Below, piece by piece: positions 1 through 8,618 of a stretch of 64,000 nt of DNA (position 1 is its first letter; the number at the start of each line of letters is the position of its first letter). The stretch lies in contig NZ_CP080767.1 of assembly GCF_019602855.1 (NCBI RefSeq), forward strand, positions 310,001 through 374,000, written 5' to 3'. This stretch comes from Cupriavidus pinatubonensis (lineage in GTDB: Bacteria > Pseudomonadota > Gammaproteobacteria > Burkholderiales > Burkholderiaceae). A program made the translations under genes and the position numbers. Under the pieces are notes generated by a model. The model did not search any database and was not told where the DNA came from. It saw nothing but the letters and a program-made list of their open reading frames with translations.

Positions 1-59
1 AAGCCGGCTTCTTCGGCCGCCTGTGGGACACCATCCGCCTGTGGTTCAAGCGCAAGTGA
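1..59 (+). CDS. D-alanyl-D-alanine carboxypeptidase, C-terminal end only (partial)
   Basis: Only the last 18 codons are present, reading in frame from base 3 to a TGA at 57-59 and ending GFFGRLWDTIRLWFKRK. This aromatic and basic amphipathic tail resembles the C-terminal membrane anchor of penicillin-binding proteins 5 and 6 (DacA/DacC), which trim the terminal D-Ala of peptidoglycan pentapeptides in the periplasm. A ybeD gene follows directly, an order common in proteobacteria (dacA-ybeD). Identification rests on this short tail and on context, so the exact paralogue is uncertain. Confidence 0.6.
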   Translation, partial: AGFFGRLWDTIRLWFKRK

Positions 60-114
60 TGGGATAGAGCGGTCCGGTGCGCCATGCGTGCGCCGGGCTG
101 CCGGAGATACTGAC

Positions 115-420
115 ATGACAGCCGACAATACTGGCGGCGGCAAACCGGGCGACATTCCGCCCGAACAGTCGCTGATCGAATACCCCAGCCATTTCCCCAT
201 CAAGGTGATGGGCGCGATGCAGGACGGCTTTGCCGAAGCCATCGTGGCGCTGGTGCAGGAATTCGACCCTGGTTTCCACGCGGGCAAGATGGAAATGCGT
301 CCGTCGAGCAAGGGCAACTACCTGGGCCTGACCGTGACCGTGTGGGTCACAAGCCGCGAACAGCTCGATGATATCTATCGCGCGCTGACAGGGCATCCGA
401 TGGTCAAGGTGGTGCTGTAA
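115..420 (+). CDS. ybeD: YbeD/DUF493 family protein
   Basis: A 101-residue protein of the DUF493 (YbeD) family, small ACT-like alpha/beta proteins of unproven function usually found between dacA and lipB. The family core runs from the LIEYPSHFPIKVMG region (about residues 18-35) to the C-terminal GHPMVKVVL, as in E. coli YbeD. I chose the ATG at 115 because GGAG at 103-106 lies at good spacing; an upstream in-frame ATG at 88 has no such site. In many relatives lipB follows, but here a repeat element and rlmI come next, so the usual dacA-ybeD-lipBA order is interrupted. Confidence 0.88.
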   Translation: MTADNTGGGKPGDIPPEQSLIEYPSHFPIKVMGAMQDGFAEAIVALVQEFDPGFHAGKMEMRPSSKGNYLGLTVTVWVTSREQLDDIYRALTGHPMVKVVL

Positions 421-450
421 GGCATTGCCGTTTCGAATTACGCGTGTTTT

Positions 451-577
451 CTCCCCTCTCCCGCGCACGGGAGAGGGGCCGGGGGTGAGGGCAGGCACTG
501 GCATACCAGCGCCCGTCACTTCGTTGATACTCCGCCCCTCACCCCCAACCCCTCTCCCGTACACGGAGAGGGGGCCG
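451..577. repeat. REP-like pair of inverted CTCCCCTCTCCC elements
   Basis: Two copies of a palindromic GC-rich unit (about 451-491 and 533-577) lie head to head around a 40-45 base spacer. Each holds an internal hairpin, CCTCTCCC paired with GGGAGAGG around a short loop, flanked by GGGGGTGAGGG or its complement. The two copies are near-perfect reverse complements of each other, so the whole block can fold either as two hairpins or as one long stem. This is the architecture of a REP/BIME intergenic repeat. It fills most of the gap between ybeD and rlmI, and no gene is seen in it. Confidence 0.8.
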
Positions 578-629
578 CGCCGCAGTGTGAGAAACGCTTC
601 TGGCGTGGCGAGCTTTTCCCCATACCAAC

Positions 630-1826
630 ATGAACATCATCACCCTCAAGCCCGGCAAGGAAAAATCCCTGCTGCGCCGCCACCCGTGGATCTACGCGAC
701 GGGCATTGCGACCACGGAAGGCCGCTGCGAGCCGGGCGCCACCGTCATCGTGCGCGCCGCCGATGGCCGCTTCCTGGCCAAGGCCGCCTACAGCCCCGAA
801 TCGCAGATCCGCGCACGCGTGTGGACCTTCGACGAGAACGAGCCCGTCGACCACGCCATGTTCAAGCGCCGCATCTCGGCGGCGGTGGCGCATCGCCGCC
901 AGTGGGTGAAGGACAGCGACGCGGTACGGCTGATCTTCGGTGAATCCGACCGCCTGCCGGGCCTGATCGTCGACTACTACGGCAATGGCGAAAGCGGCCA
1001 GCTCGTGTGCCAGTTCAACGCCGCGGGCGTGGAGCATTGGAAGACCGCCATCGTGCAGGCGCTGGTCAAGGAGACCGGCTGCCCGAACGTGTACGAGCGG
1101 TCCGACGCCGCCGTGCGCCAGCGCGAGGGACTGGAACTCGTGACCGGCGTGCTGGCCGGTGCTGAACCTGACCCGGCGCTGTCGGTGACCGAGCATGGCG
1201 TGCGTTACTACGTCGACGTGCGCAACGGCCACAAGACTGGCTTCTATGTCGACCAGCGCGACAACCGCAAACTCGTCGGCGATCTCGCGGCGGGCCGCGA
1301 GGTGCTCAACTGCTTCTGCTACACGGGCGGCTTCTCGCTGGCCGCGCTGCGCGGTGGCGCCACGTCGGTGACGTCGATCGATTCCTCGGGCGAGGCGCTG
1401 AAGATCGCCGCCGGCAATGTCACGCTCAACGGCTTCGATGAGAACCGCGCGACGTGGCTCGACGCCGACGTGTTCAAGACGCTGCGCGAATTCCGCGCGG
1501 AGGGCCGCCAGTTTGACCTGATCGTGCTCGACCCGCCGAAGTTCGCGCCGTCGTCGCAGCATATCGACCGCGCTGCGCGTGCCTACAAGGAAATCAACCT
1601 GGTCGGCATGCAGTTGCTGCGTCCGGGCGGGCTGCTGTTCACGTACTCGTGCTCGGGTGCGATCAGCATGGAGCTGTTCCAGAAGATCGTGGCCGGTGCG
1701 GTGACGGATGCGCGCGCTGATGCGCGCATCATGCGGCGTCTGTCGGCCGGCACGGATCACCCGATGCTGGCGGCGTTCCCGGAAGGGGAGTACCTGAAGG
1801 GGTTGCTGCTGGAGAAGGTGGCGTAA
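630..1826 (+). CDS. rlmI: 23S rRNA (cytosine-C5) methyltransferase RlmI-like
   Basis: A 398-residue class I SAM-dependent methyltransferase of the RlmI/YccW family, which in E. coli makes m5C at position 1962 of 23S rRNA. An N-terminal PUA-type RNA-binding domain (about 1-75, starting LKPGKEKSLLRRHPWIY) precedes the Rossmann core. The SAM-binding loop NCFCYTGGFS is near residue 223, LDPPKF near 300, and the catalytic-loop cysteine lies in YSCSGA near 340. Length and motif order match the family. It stands alone, between the repeat element and a convergent helicase gene. Confidence 0.92.
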   Translation: MNIITLKPGKEKSLLRRHPWIYATGIATTEGRCEPGATVIVRAADGRFLAKAAYSPESQIRARVWTFDENEPVDHAMFKRRISAAVAHRRQWVKDSDAVRLIFGESDRLPGLIVDYYGNGESGQLVCQFNAAGVEHWKTAIVQALVKETGCPNVYERSDAAVRQREGLELVTGVLAGAEPDPALSVTEHGVRYYVDVRNGHKTGFYVDQRDNRKLVGDLAAGREVLNCFCYTGGFSLAALRGGATSVTSIDSSGEALKIAAGNVTLNGFDENRATWLDADVFKTLREFRAEGRQFDLIVLDPPKFAPSSQHIDRAARAYKEINLVGMQLLRPGGLLFTYSCSGAISMELFQKIVAGAVTDARADARIMRRLSAGTDHPMLAAFPEGEYLKGLLLEKVA

Positions 1827-1850
1827 AGGGATACGGCGGAAGCGTGAGGC

Positions 1851-4028
1851 TCACCGCCACATATTCCGCATCCTGCTGGCCAGGTCCACCGGCGCCAGCG
1901 TAGCCTTCGACGGCGCCTCCCCCGGCATCGGCGGAGGCGGCCAGGACCGGCTGTAGAAGTTCGGCATCACGCGATTCGGCAGGAAGCGCGTGCGCGACGC
2001 ATAGACGTGCCGGTCGCCGAACCCCGGCTGCTGATGCACGTAGAAGCGCTGCGGCACGACGACATCCAGATGGTCCTTGGCGCGCGTCATCGCCACATAC
2101 AGCAGCCGTCTTTCCTCTTCGATCTCTTCCGTGGTGCCGGTGGCCAGGTCCGACGGCATGCAGCCATCCACGGCATTGAGCACGTACACCGCCTTCCATT
2201 CCTGGCCCTTGGCCGAGTGGATGGTCGACAGGATCAGGAAATCCTCGTCGCGCAGCGGTACGCCCGATTCATCGCTGGACGCGCTCGGCGGGTCGAGCGT
2301 CAGCTCGGTCAGGAAGCGCTCGCGCGAGGCATAGGTCGCGGCAATGCGTTCGAGCTGCTGCAGGTCGGCCATGCGCGCGGCGGCATCGTCGTGGATGCGT
2401 TCCAGGTGCGGTTGATACCAGGCGACAACCTGCTCGAACTCCGACGGCCACGGTGATGCGGGCCCCAGCAGCGTGCGGGCCAGTGTCAGCAGGTCTGTCC
2501 AGGCCGGCGCGGCAGCAGGCGGCGGCTCGAACGATTCCAGCGCGAAGAGCGGCTCCGTGGCGACCGCGAGCGCATCGAGTACGCGCGCCGCGGTCTTGGG
2601 CCCGATGCCGGGCAGCAACTGCAGCGTGCGGAAGCCAGCGATGCGATCGAGCGGATTTTCGAGCCAGCGTACCACCGCCATCGCATCCTTCACGTGCGTG
2701 GATTCGAGGAACTTGAGCCCGCCGAACTTCACGAACGGGATATTGCGCCGGGCCAACTCGATCTCGACCTGCGCGCTATGGTCGGCGGCGCGGAACAGCA
2801 CCGCTTGCGACATCAGCGAGAGGCCTGCCTCGCGGCGCTCGAGCACGCGCTCGACCACGAAGCGGGCCTGGTCGGCTTCATCGTTGACGACGACCACGCC
2901 GGGCTTCTCGGCCGAGGTCCGCTCCGACCAAAGATCCTTCGTGTAGCGCTCGGCAGCCAGCCCGATCACCGCATTGGCGGCGTGCAGGATCGGCTGCGTC
3001 GAACGGTAGTTCTGCGACAGCGTGACCTGATGCGCGGCCGGCGTGAACTGTGCCGGGAAATCGAGGATATTGCGTACGGTTGCGCCGCGGAACGCGTAGA
3101 TCGACTGCGCGTCATCGCCGACCACGGTCAGGCCGCGCCCGTCGGGCCGCAACGCCAGCAGGATAGAAGCCTGCAGCGCATTGGTGTCCTGGTATTCATC
3201 GACAAGGATATGGTCGAAGCGCGCACCCATGTCCTGCGCGATCGCGGGTTCCGTCAGCGCCTGCGCCCAGTACAGCAGCAGGTCGTCGTAGTCGAGCACC
3301 TGCTGCTTCTGCTTGGCCTCCACATAGCCCGCGAACAGCGTGCGCAGCGCATCTACCCACATGGTGTAGCGCGGGAACCAGTGCTTGAGCACGTCTTCGA
3401 GCGGCGCCTGCGTGTTGACCACGCGCGAATAGATCGACAGGCAGGTTTCCTTTTTCGGGAAGCGGCTGGCCTGCTCGGACAGTCCGAGATCGTGCCGCAC
3501 GACGTGCATCAGGTCGGCGGCGTCGCCGCGGTCGCAGATCGTGAAGGCGGGCGACAGGCCCAGCGTTTCTGCATACTCGCGCAACAGGCGCGCGCCGATC
3601 GCGTGGAATGTGCCCGACCACTGCAGCGCGGCGCGGCCTGCGCCCGTATTGGTGCCAAGCGCCTGATCGACGATGCGCTCCACACGCCGCCCCATCTCCG
3701 CCGCGGCGCGTCGCGAGAACGTGAGCAGCAGGATGCGGCGCGGATCGGCGCCATTGAGCACCAGATGCGCGACGCGGTGCGCGAGCGTGTTGGTCTTGCC
3801 CGAGCCTGCGCCGGCGATGATCAGCAGCGGTCCGTCGCTGTGGTGCTCGACCGCCGCGCGTTGCTCCGGATTGAGCCGCGACAGGTATGCCGGAACATCA
3901 GCGTCCGGGGAGACGACTGCGGCGGGAGCGGACGGGCGTTCCGCGAGAGGGGCAAGATCCAGTGACACGGGCGGTTCGGAAGCGCCGGGGCGCAGGGCGG
4001 ATGAGACTGGCGCAAACTGTATATCCAT
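1851..4028 (-). CDS. UvrD/Rep-type superfamily I DNA helicase
   Basis: A 725-residue 3'-5' DNA helicase of superfamily I. The motifs appear in order: Q-motif region LNPEQRAAV (52-60), Walker A AGAGSGKT (72-79), motif II VDEYQDTN (about 275), GDDAQSIYAFRG, QNYRSTQ, the late motif TIHSAKGQEWKAVYV and a final YVAMTRAKDHL. The first 50 residues are a Pro/Ala-rich extension not needed for helicase activity. It is close to UvrD/PcrA/Rep but shorter than E. coli UvrD, and C-terminally it lacks the long Tudor region, so I leave the symbol blank. The likely role is unwinding in repair or replication restart. Confidence 0.9.
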   Translation of the reverse strand: MDIQFAPVSSALRPGASEPPVSLDLAPLAERPSAPAAVVSPDADVPAYLSRLNPEQRAAVEHHSDGPLLIIAGAGSGKTNTLAHRVAHLVLNGADPRRILLLTFSRRAAAEMGRRVERIVDQALGTNTGAGRAALQWSGTFHAIGARLLREYAETLGLSPAFTICDRGDAADLMHVVRHDLGLSEQASRFPKKETCLSIYSRVVNTQAPLEDVLKHWFPRYTMWVDALRTLFAGYVEAKQKQQVLDYDDLLLYWAQALTEPAIAQDMGARFDHILVDEYQDTNALQASILLALRPDGRGLTVVGDDAQSIYAFRGATVRNILDFPAQFTPAAHQVTLSQNYRSTQPILHAANAVIGLAAERYTKDLWSERTSAEKPGVVVVNDEADQARFVVERVLERREAGLSLMSQAVLFRAADHSAQVEIELARRNIPFVKFGGLKFLESTHVKDAMAVVRWLENPLDRIAGFRTLQLLPGIGPKTAARVLDALAVATEPLFALESFEPPPAAAPAWTDLLTLARTLLGPASPWPSEFEQVVAWYQPHLERIHDDAAARMADLQQLERIAATYASRERFLTELTLDPPSASSDESGVPLRDEDFLILSTIHSAKGQEWKAVYVLNAVDGCMPSDLATGTTEEIEEERRLLYVAMTRAKDHLDVVVPQRFYVHQQPGFGDRHVYASRTRFLPNRVMPNFYSRSWPPPPMPGEAPSKATLAPVDLASRMRNMWR

Positions 4029-4077
4029 ACAGGCCGGTGGCGCAAGCCGCTTAAGCGAACGCGGTAGCCGCCCAACA

Positions 4078-4106
4078 AAAAAGGTGCTCGATGAGCACCT
4101 TTTTCG
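4078..4106 (-). terminator. Intrinsic terminator after the TlpA-like gene
   Basis: The perfect stem AAAGGTGCTC / GAGCACCTTT with a 3-base loop is flanked by A and T runs on the two sides, so it can work in either direction. It lies just past the end of the TlpA-like gene and just before the helicase start, and separates these two same-strand genes. Confidence 0.85.
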
Positions 4107-4136
4107 TAACTTTCGCTGCCGTTGCCGGGAAATCGG

Positions 4137-4673
4137 TCAGGCAGCCTTCTCCAGCGCGCCGTCGAGCAGCTTGTGCAGGGCGTCCCACTCCGGTTCGCCG
4201 ACATAGCGCTTCAGGATGCGGCCGTCCTTGTCGACGACGAAGGTAGTGGGCGTGAGCTGCACATTGCCGAAGGCCTTGGCCGCGGCGCCGTCCGAGTCCA
4301 TCGCGACCTTGAACGGCAGGCCGCGCGTCTTGGCGTAGTTCATCACGTACATCGGCGGATCGTAGTTCATGGCCACGGCCACGAACTCCAGGCCCTTGCC
4401 CTTGTACTGCTCGTAGGTGCGAACCATGTCGGGCATTTCCTTGACGCAGGTGGCGCAGCTCGTTGCCCAGAAATTGATCAGGTAGACCTTGCCCTTGAGA
4501 TCGCCGGTGCTGACCTTCTCGCCCGACAGCAGCGTGAACGTGGCCGCAGGCACCTGGCTCGACGGGGACAGCGCGCGATAGCCGAACCAGCCCAGCACGG
4601 CGAGTACGACGACGGCCACGGCGATGGGCCAAAGCTTGCGGGGTTTCGAAGTGGCGGATGCGGGGTTTGTCAT
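4137..4673 (-). CDS. TlpA-family membrane-anchored thiol-disulfide oxidoreductase
   Basis: A 178-residue thioredoxin-fold protein of the TlpA/ResA type. One N-terminal membrane segment (about 14-32) anchors a periplasmic domain. The redox motif C-A-T-C is at 73-76 in the context FWATSCATC, and the cis-Pro is in the LTPTTFVVD segment. Such proteins reduce disulfides in apocytochromes or copper-site proteins outside the membrane. I start at MTNPAS; the open frame extends 14 codons further upstream but without a signal-like start. Another thioredoxin-fold gene lies upstream on the same strand. Substrate is unknown. Confidence 0.85.
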   Translation of the reverse strand: MTNPASATSKPRKLWPIAVAVVVLAVLGWFGYRALSPSSQVPAATFTLLSGEKVSTGDLKGKVYLINFWATSCATCVKEMPDMVRTYEQYKGKGLEFVAVAMNYDPPMYVMNYAKTRGLPFKVAMDSDGAAAKAFGNVQLTPTTFVVDKDGRILKRYVGEPEWDALHKLLDGALEKAA

Positions 4674-4791
4674 GGCAATGCGGACCGGCGAGAACCGGAC
4701 CCGTTCAACTGGCAACAGGCCATTCTAAACCCGTGCGCGCCGTGTTGCTGTCATCCGGCGTCTGCGTCAATCCGCCGCAGTCCGGAGCCGG

Positions 4792-5307
4792 TCAGCGCGA
4801 GGCGGCGATGGCTGCACGCGCCTGGCCCAATGCCTGTTCCAGATAGGCACCGTAGAAGTCCGGCTGCAGGCCACGCAGCGGGGCGGCCGCCTGCTTGCCG
4901 TCCCGGTCAAGGAACAGCACCGTCGGCGCAACACGGACCTGATGGGCTCGCGCCCATGCACGTGCGGTGGTCATGGTGCCGTCGGTGTCGCGCAGCGGCG
5001 TGTCGGCGGTCATGTCGAGTTCGCGCACAGCGATCTCGCCAGCCGCCGCCTGCGGGCCGAGATAGCTTTTGCGTACGGTCTCGCAGTAGCCGCAATTGGG
5101 CAGGGAAACCAGCACCAAGAGCGGTTCGCCGCGGCGTGTGGCATCGGCTGCATGGGTGGCCAGGTCGGTCGCAAGCGGCAGGTGTGCGGTGCCCGCGAAC
5201 GCAGGGACGGCGAGCGTTGCCATCGTCAACAGCAAGCTGGCCGCAAGGCGGACGGCAAGGTAACGGATGGTGGCGGTTGGAGCGAGCGGACTAATGGGGC
5301 GCATCAT
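4792..5307 (-). CDS. Secreted thioredoxin-fold protein with CGYC motif
   Basis: A 171-residue predicted secreted protein. A hydrophobic signal segment (about 15-38, ending VPAFA) is followed by a thioredoxin-like domain with NCGYC (Cys72, Cys75) and a cis-Pro in RVAPTVLFLDRDG. This pattern resembles SoxW/DsbE-like periplasmic thioredoxins, so a thiol redox role in the periplasm is likely but the partner is not. Two adjacent ATGs (5307 and 5304) give almost the same protein. The open frame continues far upstream, but that part overlaps the divergent lipoprotein gene and is low-complexity, so I exclude it. Confidence 0.8.
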   Translation of the reverse strand: MMRPISPLAPTATIRYLAVRLAASLLLTMATLAVPAFAGTAHLPLATDLATHAADATRRGEPLLVLVSLPNCGYCETVRKSYLGPQAAAGEIAVRELDMTADTPLRDTDGTMTTARAWARAHQVRVAPTVLFLDRDGKQAAAPLRGLQPDFYGAYLEQALGQARAAIAASR

Positions 5308-5435
5308 GTGGAGTGCGGCAAGCACGGGCGGGCCGCTTCCCGGATAATACCGGTTTCCGCCCGACGGCAAGGCGTGCCCGCCCGCCGCGCGCCGGTCCCG
5401 ACAATAAGCGCCGCACCGTGTACGGCCACGTCCCG

Positions 5436-6032
5436 ATGCCCCTTCCTCAGCCCTGTCAGTGGTTTTCCCGGCTCCGCCTGGTTCTGCCAGCGATGCTCGC
5501 CGTGGCCTGCCTCGGCGCGTGCTCGCCGCGCTATGACTGGCGCACGATCCAGTCGGGCGACGGAGGCTATGCGGCGCTCTATCCGGCAAAGCCCACGAGC
5601 GCCGCGCGCGACGTGGCCATCGCTGGACACAAGCTCCCGATGACCATGCAGGCAGCCCGCGTCGACGACACGCTGTTCGCCGTCGGTGTGGTCACGCTGC
5701 CGTCTGACGACGCCGAATTGCGGCGCGAAGCGCTGGCCGCGATGCAGTCGGGCCTGGTGGCCAACCTTGGCGTGCATGGCAGCGAACCGGCGCATACGCG
5801 CCCGGTGACAATCCAGTCGGCGGACCAGCCCGCGCGGCCGCTCGATGGCGTAGAGGTTCAGGTCAGCGGTGTGTCGCCGCAGGACCGGTCGCCGCGCCGC
5901 CTGACCGCGCGGCTTGTGGCCGTGGGCACCAAGGCTTACCAGGCAGTGGTGTTGGAATCGGGCGAGGGCGCGCGCGACCAGCGCAACGCCGAGCAGGTGG
6001 AGCAGTTCCTGGGCGGATTCCATCCGTATTGA
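5436..6032 (+). CDS. Predicted outer-membrane or periplasmic lipoprotein, unknown function
   Basis: A 198-residue protein starting at the ATG at 5436 and carrying a lipoprotein signal: a basic stretch, a hydrophobic core (about 14-26) and a lipobox CLGAC with the acylated Cys at 29. The mature part is soluble, with repeated segments such as GYAALYPAKP and AAMQSGLVANLG, and no catalytic motif I recognise. It is divergent from the CGYC thioredoxin and lies just upstream of a LysE-type exporter. An in-frame extension upstream of 5436 has no signal-like features. I do not assign a function. Confidence 0.72.
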   Translation: MPLPQPCQWFSRLRLVLPAMLAVACLGACSPRYDWRTIQSGDGGYAALYPAKPTSAARDVAIAGHKLPMTMQAARVDDTLFAVGVVTLPSDDAELRREALAAMQSGLVANLGVHGSEPAHTRPVTIQSADQPARPLDGVEVQVSGVSPQDRSPRRLTARLVAVGTKAYQAVVLESGEGARDQRNAEQVEQFLGGFHPY

Positions 6033-6067
6033 TCCACCCGGCAAGATTTATTCGAAGGAGAGAAGTG

Positions 6068-6712
6068 ATGCGTTGGGAAGTCTGGCTGGCCTATTTCGCC
6101 GCGTGCTGGGTCATTGCGGTGTCGCCCGGTTCGGGCGCGGTGCTGTCGATGAGCCACGGCCTGTCGTACGGCGTGCGTCGGACCTCGACCACGATCTTCG
6201 GCCTGCAGGCGGGGCTGGTGATCATCCTGCTCGTGGCCGGCGGCGGGCTCGGCGCGCTGCTGCTCGCGTCGGAGCATGCGTTTGCCGTGGTCAAGACCGT
6301 CGGCGCGATGTACCTGATCTATCTGGGCCTGCAGCAATGGCGAGCGAAGGTCGAGGAGGGCGGCACCGACAGCGGCAGCACCGCTGTCCGCGTGACGCCC
6401 ATGAGCCCGCGCCGGCGCTTCGCCACGGGGCTGCTGACCAATGTGACCAACCCGAAGGGCATCATCTTCATGGTCGCCGTGCTGCCGCAGTTCATCGACC
6501 CGTCCCGCCCGCTGGCACCGCAGCTCGCCATCCTGGCGGCCACCATGTGCGGCGTGGACCTGATCGTCATGCACGGCTACGCGTTGCTGGCCTCGCGCAT
6601 GCAGGGCCTGTTCCGTAACGCGCGTGCCGTGCACTGGCAGAACCGCTTCTTCGGCAGCGTGTTGATGGCGGTAGGCGCGGCGCTGTTCTTCGTGCGTCGG
6701 CAGCACGCCTGA
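6068..6712 (+). CDS. LysE/RhtB-family amino acid exporter
   Basis: A 214-residue inner-membrane protein of the LysE superfamily. The hallmark N-terminal segment WVIAVSPGSGAVLSMSHG (about 13-30) is followed by further hydrophobic helices and the conserved NPKGIIFMVAVLPQF segment in the second half, as in RhtB/RhtC. Members export basic or neutral amino acids and homoserine lactones; the substrate here cannot be read from sequence. AAGGAG at about 6054 supports the ATG at 6068 over the earlier in-frame ATG at 6029, which overlaps the preceding lipoprotein gene. Confidence 0.88.
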   Translation: MRWEVWLAYFAACWVIAVSPGSGAVLSMSHGLSYGVRRTSTTIFGLQAGLVIILLVAGGGLGALLLASEHAFAVVKTVGAMYLIYLGLQQWRAKVEEGGTDSGSTAVRVTPMSPRRRFATGLLTNVTNPKGIIFMVAVLPQFIDPSRPLAPQLAILAATMCGVDLIVMHGYALLASRMQGLFRNARAVHWQNRFFGSVLMAVGAALFFVRRQHA

Positions 6713-6795
6713 TAGCCGCATCCCGGTTGCGTGCTGGCGGCCTGACGCCCGGTTTGCTTCAATGGGAGAGACCCCTCGCCGCGGAGATCTCCCGA

Positions 6796-6969
6796 ATGCC
6801 GACCATTCCGTTCCCCCAAGCCGGCACGTTTGCGCACCCCACGCATACCGTGCCGCCTGTCGACGAACCCCCGCCGCCGGGCGTCCCGCCTGATCTGCCT
6901 TTGCCGCCCGAAGAGGATCCGGTTCCGCCTCCGGTCGATCCGCCCGTCGGCGTGCCGCCGCGCCGCTGA
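6796..6969 (+). CDS. Small proline-rich peptide, unknown function
   Basis: A 57-residue open frame starting MPTIPFPQ, with GGAG a little upstream (6782-6785). Roughly two residues in five are proline, in runs such as EPPPPG and DPVPPPVDPP, with acidic residues between them. It has no hydrophobic segment and ends RR. It sits between the LysE exporter and the convergent comM. The reverse strand of the same bases gives a glycine- and serine-rich frame, so base composition alone could create either. I think this peptide is real because the start, length and Shine-Dalgarno are coherent, but the function is unknown. Confidence 0.5.
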   Translation: MPTIPFPQAGTFAHPTHTVPPVDEPPPPGVPPDLPLPPEEDPVPPPVDPPVGVPPRR

Positions 6970-6985
6970 GCGCATTGGATCTCCC

Positions 6986-8527
6986 TCATCCCGGCGTGCG
7001 CAAGGCGCGCCGGTATTGGATCGCTTCGCCCACGTGCGCGGTGGTCAGGACTTCAGCACCTTCCAGATCCGCAATCGTGCGGGCCACCTTGAGCACCCGG
7101 AAGTAAGAGCGCGCCGACCATGCCAGCCGCGCCATGGCCCCGCGCAGCAAGGCCTGGGCGGTCGGTTCCAGCGGGCAGTGCTTGTCGATCTCACGGCCGG
7201 ACAGGTCGCTGTTGGGTTTGCCCTGCCGCGCAAGCTGGCGTTCGCGCGCCGCCAGCACCCGTGCGCGCACGACTTCGCTGGATTCGCCCGCGGGCCCGTC
7301 CAGCATCTCGCCCTGGTCCTGGGCCGGTACTTCGATCTGCAGGTCGATCCGGTCCAGTAGCGGCCCCGATATCTTCGACTGGTAGCGCCGGATCTGGTCC
7401 GGCGTGCAGCGGCACGCGCGTTCGGGGTGCCCGAGATAGCCGCAAGGGCAGGGATTCATGGCCGCCACGAACTGGAAGCACGCCGGGAAGTCGGCGTGGC
7501 CTGCGGCGCGTGCGATGGTAATACGGCCAGATTCCAGCGGCTCGCGTAGCACCTCCAGCACCTTTCGGTCGAACTCCGGCAATTCGTCGAGGAATAGCAC
7601 GCCGTGGTGGGCCAGCGAGATCTCGCCGGGGCGAGGATTCCCGCCGCCGCCCACCATGGCCGGCCCCGAAGCGGTGTGGTGAGGCGCCCGGCACGGCCGC
7701 ACGCCCCATCGCGACGGCTTGAAGCCGCCCGGCGTCAGGCTGAGCACGGCGGCTGACTCGAGCGCTTCATCGAGCGACATGGGCGGCAGCAGCCCCGGCA
7801 GCCGCTGAGCCAGCATCGACTTGCCGGTGCCGGGAGGTCCAACGAGCAATGCCGAATGCTGGCCGGCGGCGGCCACTTCCATGGCACGCCGCGCCTGCGC
7901 CTGGCCACGTACGTCGCGCAGGTCCGGCCCGGGCTCCGGCACCCGCGAGAGCGCGGCCGGTACGGCGCGGGCGAGCCGACGGTCGTGCGGTGGCGTGAAA
8001 TGGGCGCAGACCTCGCGCAGCGTGGTGCCGCTGTGGACGGTCAGGTCTTCGATCAATGCCGCTTCGGCCCCGTTGCCTGCCGCCACCAGAAACGCGCGAG
8101 GGTTGCCGCCGGAGACCTGCCGCGCGGCGTTTTCGCGCGCCAGGCGCATGGCCATCGCCAGCGCGCCGCGCACCGGGCGCAGGTCGCCGGACAGCGACAG
8201 TTCGGCGGCGAACTCGTACTGATCGAACTCGGCGGAGGGAATCTGGCCGCTCGCCGCCAGGATGCCCAGCGCAATGGCCAGGTCGAATCGCCCGGACTCC
8301 TTCGGCAAGTCCGCTGGCGCCAGATTGACGGTGATGCGGCGGTTCGGGAATTCAAAGCCGCTATTGATGATGGCGGCACGTACGCGTTCGCGGCTTTCGC
8401 GTACGCCGGTGTCGGCCAGGCCGACGATGGTGAAGACGGGGAGGCCGTTGGCCAGATGGGTTTCGACGCGCACGGGCGGCGCTTCGATGCCGGTGAGCGC
8501 GCGGCTATGCAGGACGGCGAGGCTCAT
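6986..8527 (-). CDS. comM: ComM/YifB-type Mg-chelatase-like AAA+ ATPase
   Basis: A 513-residue protein of the YifB/ComM family. An N-terminal Lon-protease-like fold (about 1-170, opening SLAVLHSRALTGIEAPPV) is followed by a Mg-chelatase-type AAA+ module with Walker A GPPGTGKS (about 228), Walker B LFLDELPEF and a zinc-like CPCGYLG...CRC loop. In Vibrio, ComM is a hexameric helicase that helps branch migration during natural transformation. Transformation competence is not shown for this organism, so its role in recombination is inferred from the family. Confidence 0.92.
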   Translation of the reverse strand: MSLAVLHSRALTGIEAPPVRVETHLANGLPVFTIVGLADTGVRESRERVRAAIINSGFEFPNRRITVNLAPADLPKESGRFDLAIALGILAASGQIPSAEFDQYEFAAELSLSGDLRPVRGALAMAMRLARENAARQVSGGNPRAFLVAAGNGAEAALIEDLTVHSGTTLREVCAHFTPPHDRRLARAVPAALSRVPEPGPDLRDVRGQAQARRAMEVAAAGQHSALLVGPPGTGKSMLAQRLPGLLPPMSLDEALESAAVLSLTPGGFKPSRWGVRPCRAPHHTASGPAMVGGGGNPRPGEISLAHHGVLFLDELPEFDRKVLEVLREPLESGRITIARAAGHADFPACFQFVAAMNPCPCGYLGHPERACRCTPDQIRRYQSKISGPLLDRIDLQIEVPAQDQGEMLDGPAGESSEVVRARVLAARERQLARQGKPNSDLSGREIDKHCPLEPTAQALLRGAMARLAWSARSYFRVLKVARTIADLEGAEVLTTAHVGEAIQYRRALRTPG

Positions 8528-8559
8528 ATCGGGAAGAAGTTGTGATGGAAGCGTTAACG

Positions 8560-8590
8560 AAAAAGGCCGCCGTGAAACGGCGGCCTTTCG
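8560..8590 (-). terminator. Intrinsic terminator downstream of ubiK
   Basis: Perfect stem AAAGGCCGCCGT / ACGGCGGCCTTT around a GAA loop (8562-8588). Read on the minus strand it is followed by a T run, so it terminates ubiK before comM. Confidence 0.85.
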
Positions 8591-8618
8591 GCAAGGATCG
8601 GGTCGCTGGACCGTGGCG

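Noticed and set aside
516..1760. Long antisense open frame over rlmI (414 codons)
   Set aside because: High GC makes long antisense frames common here. It is Arg- and His-rich with no domain, while rlmI on the other strand has full motifs.
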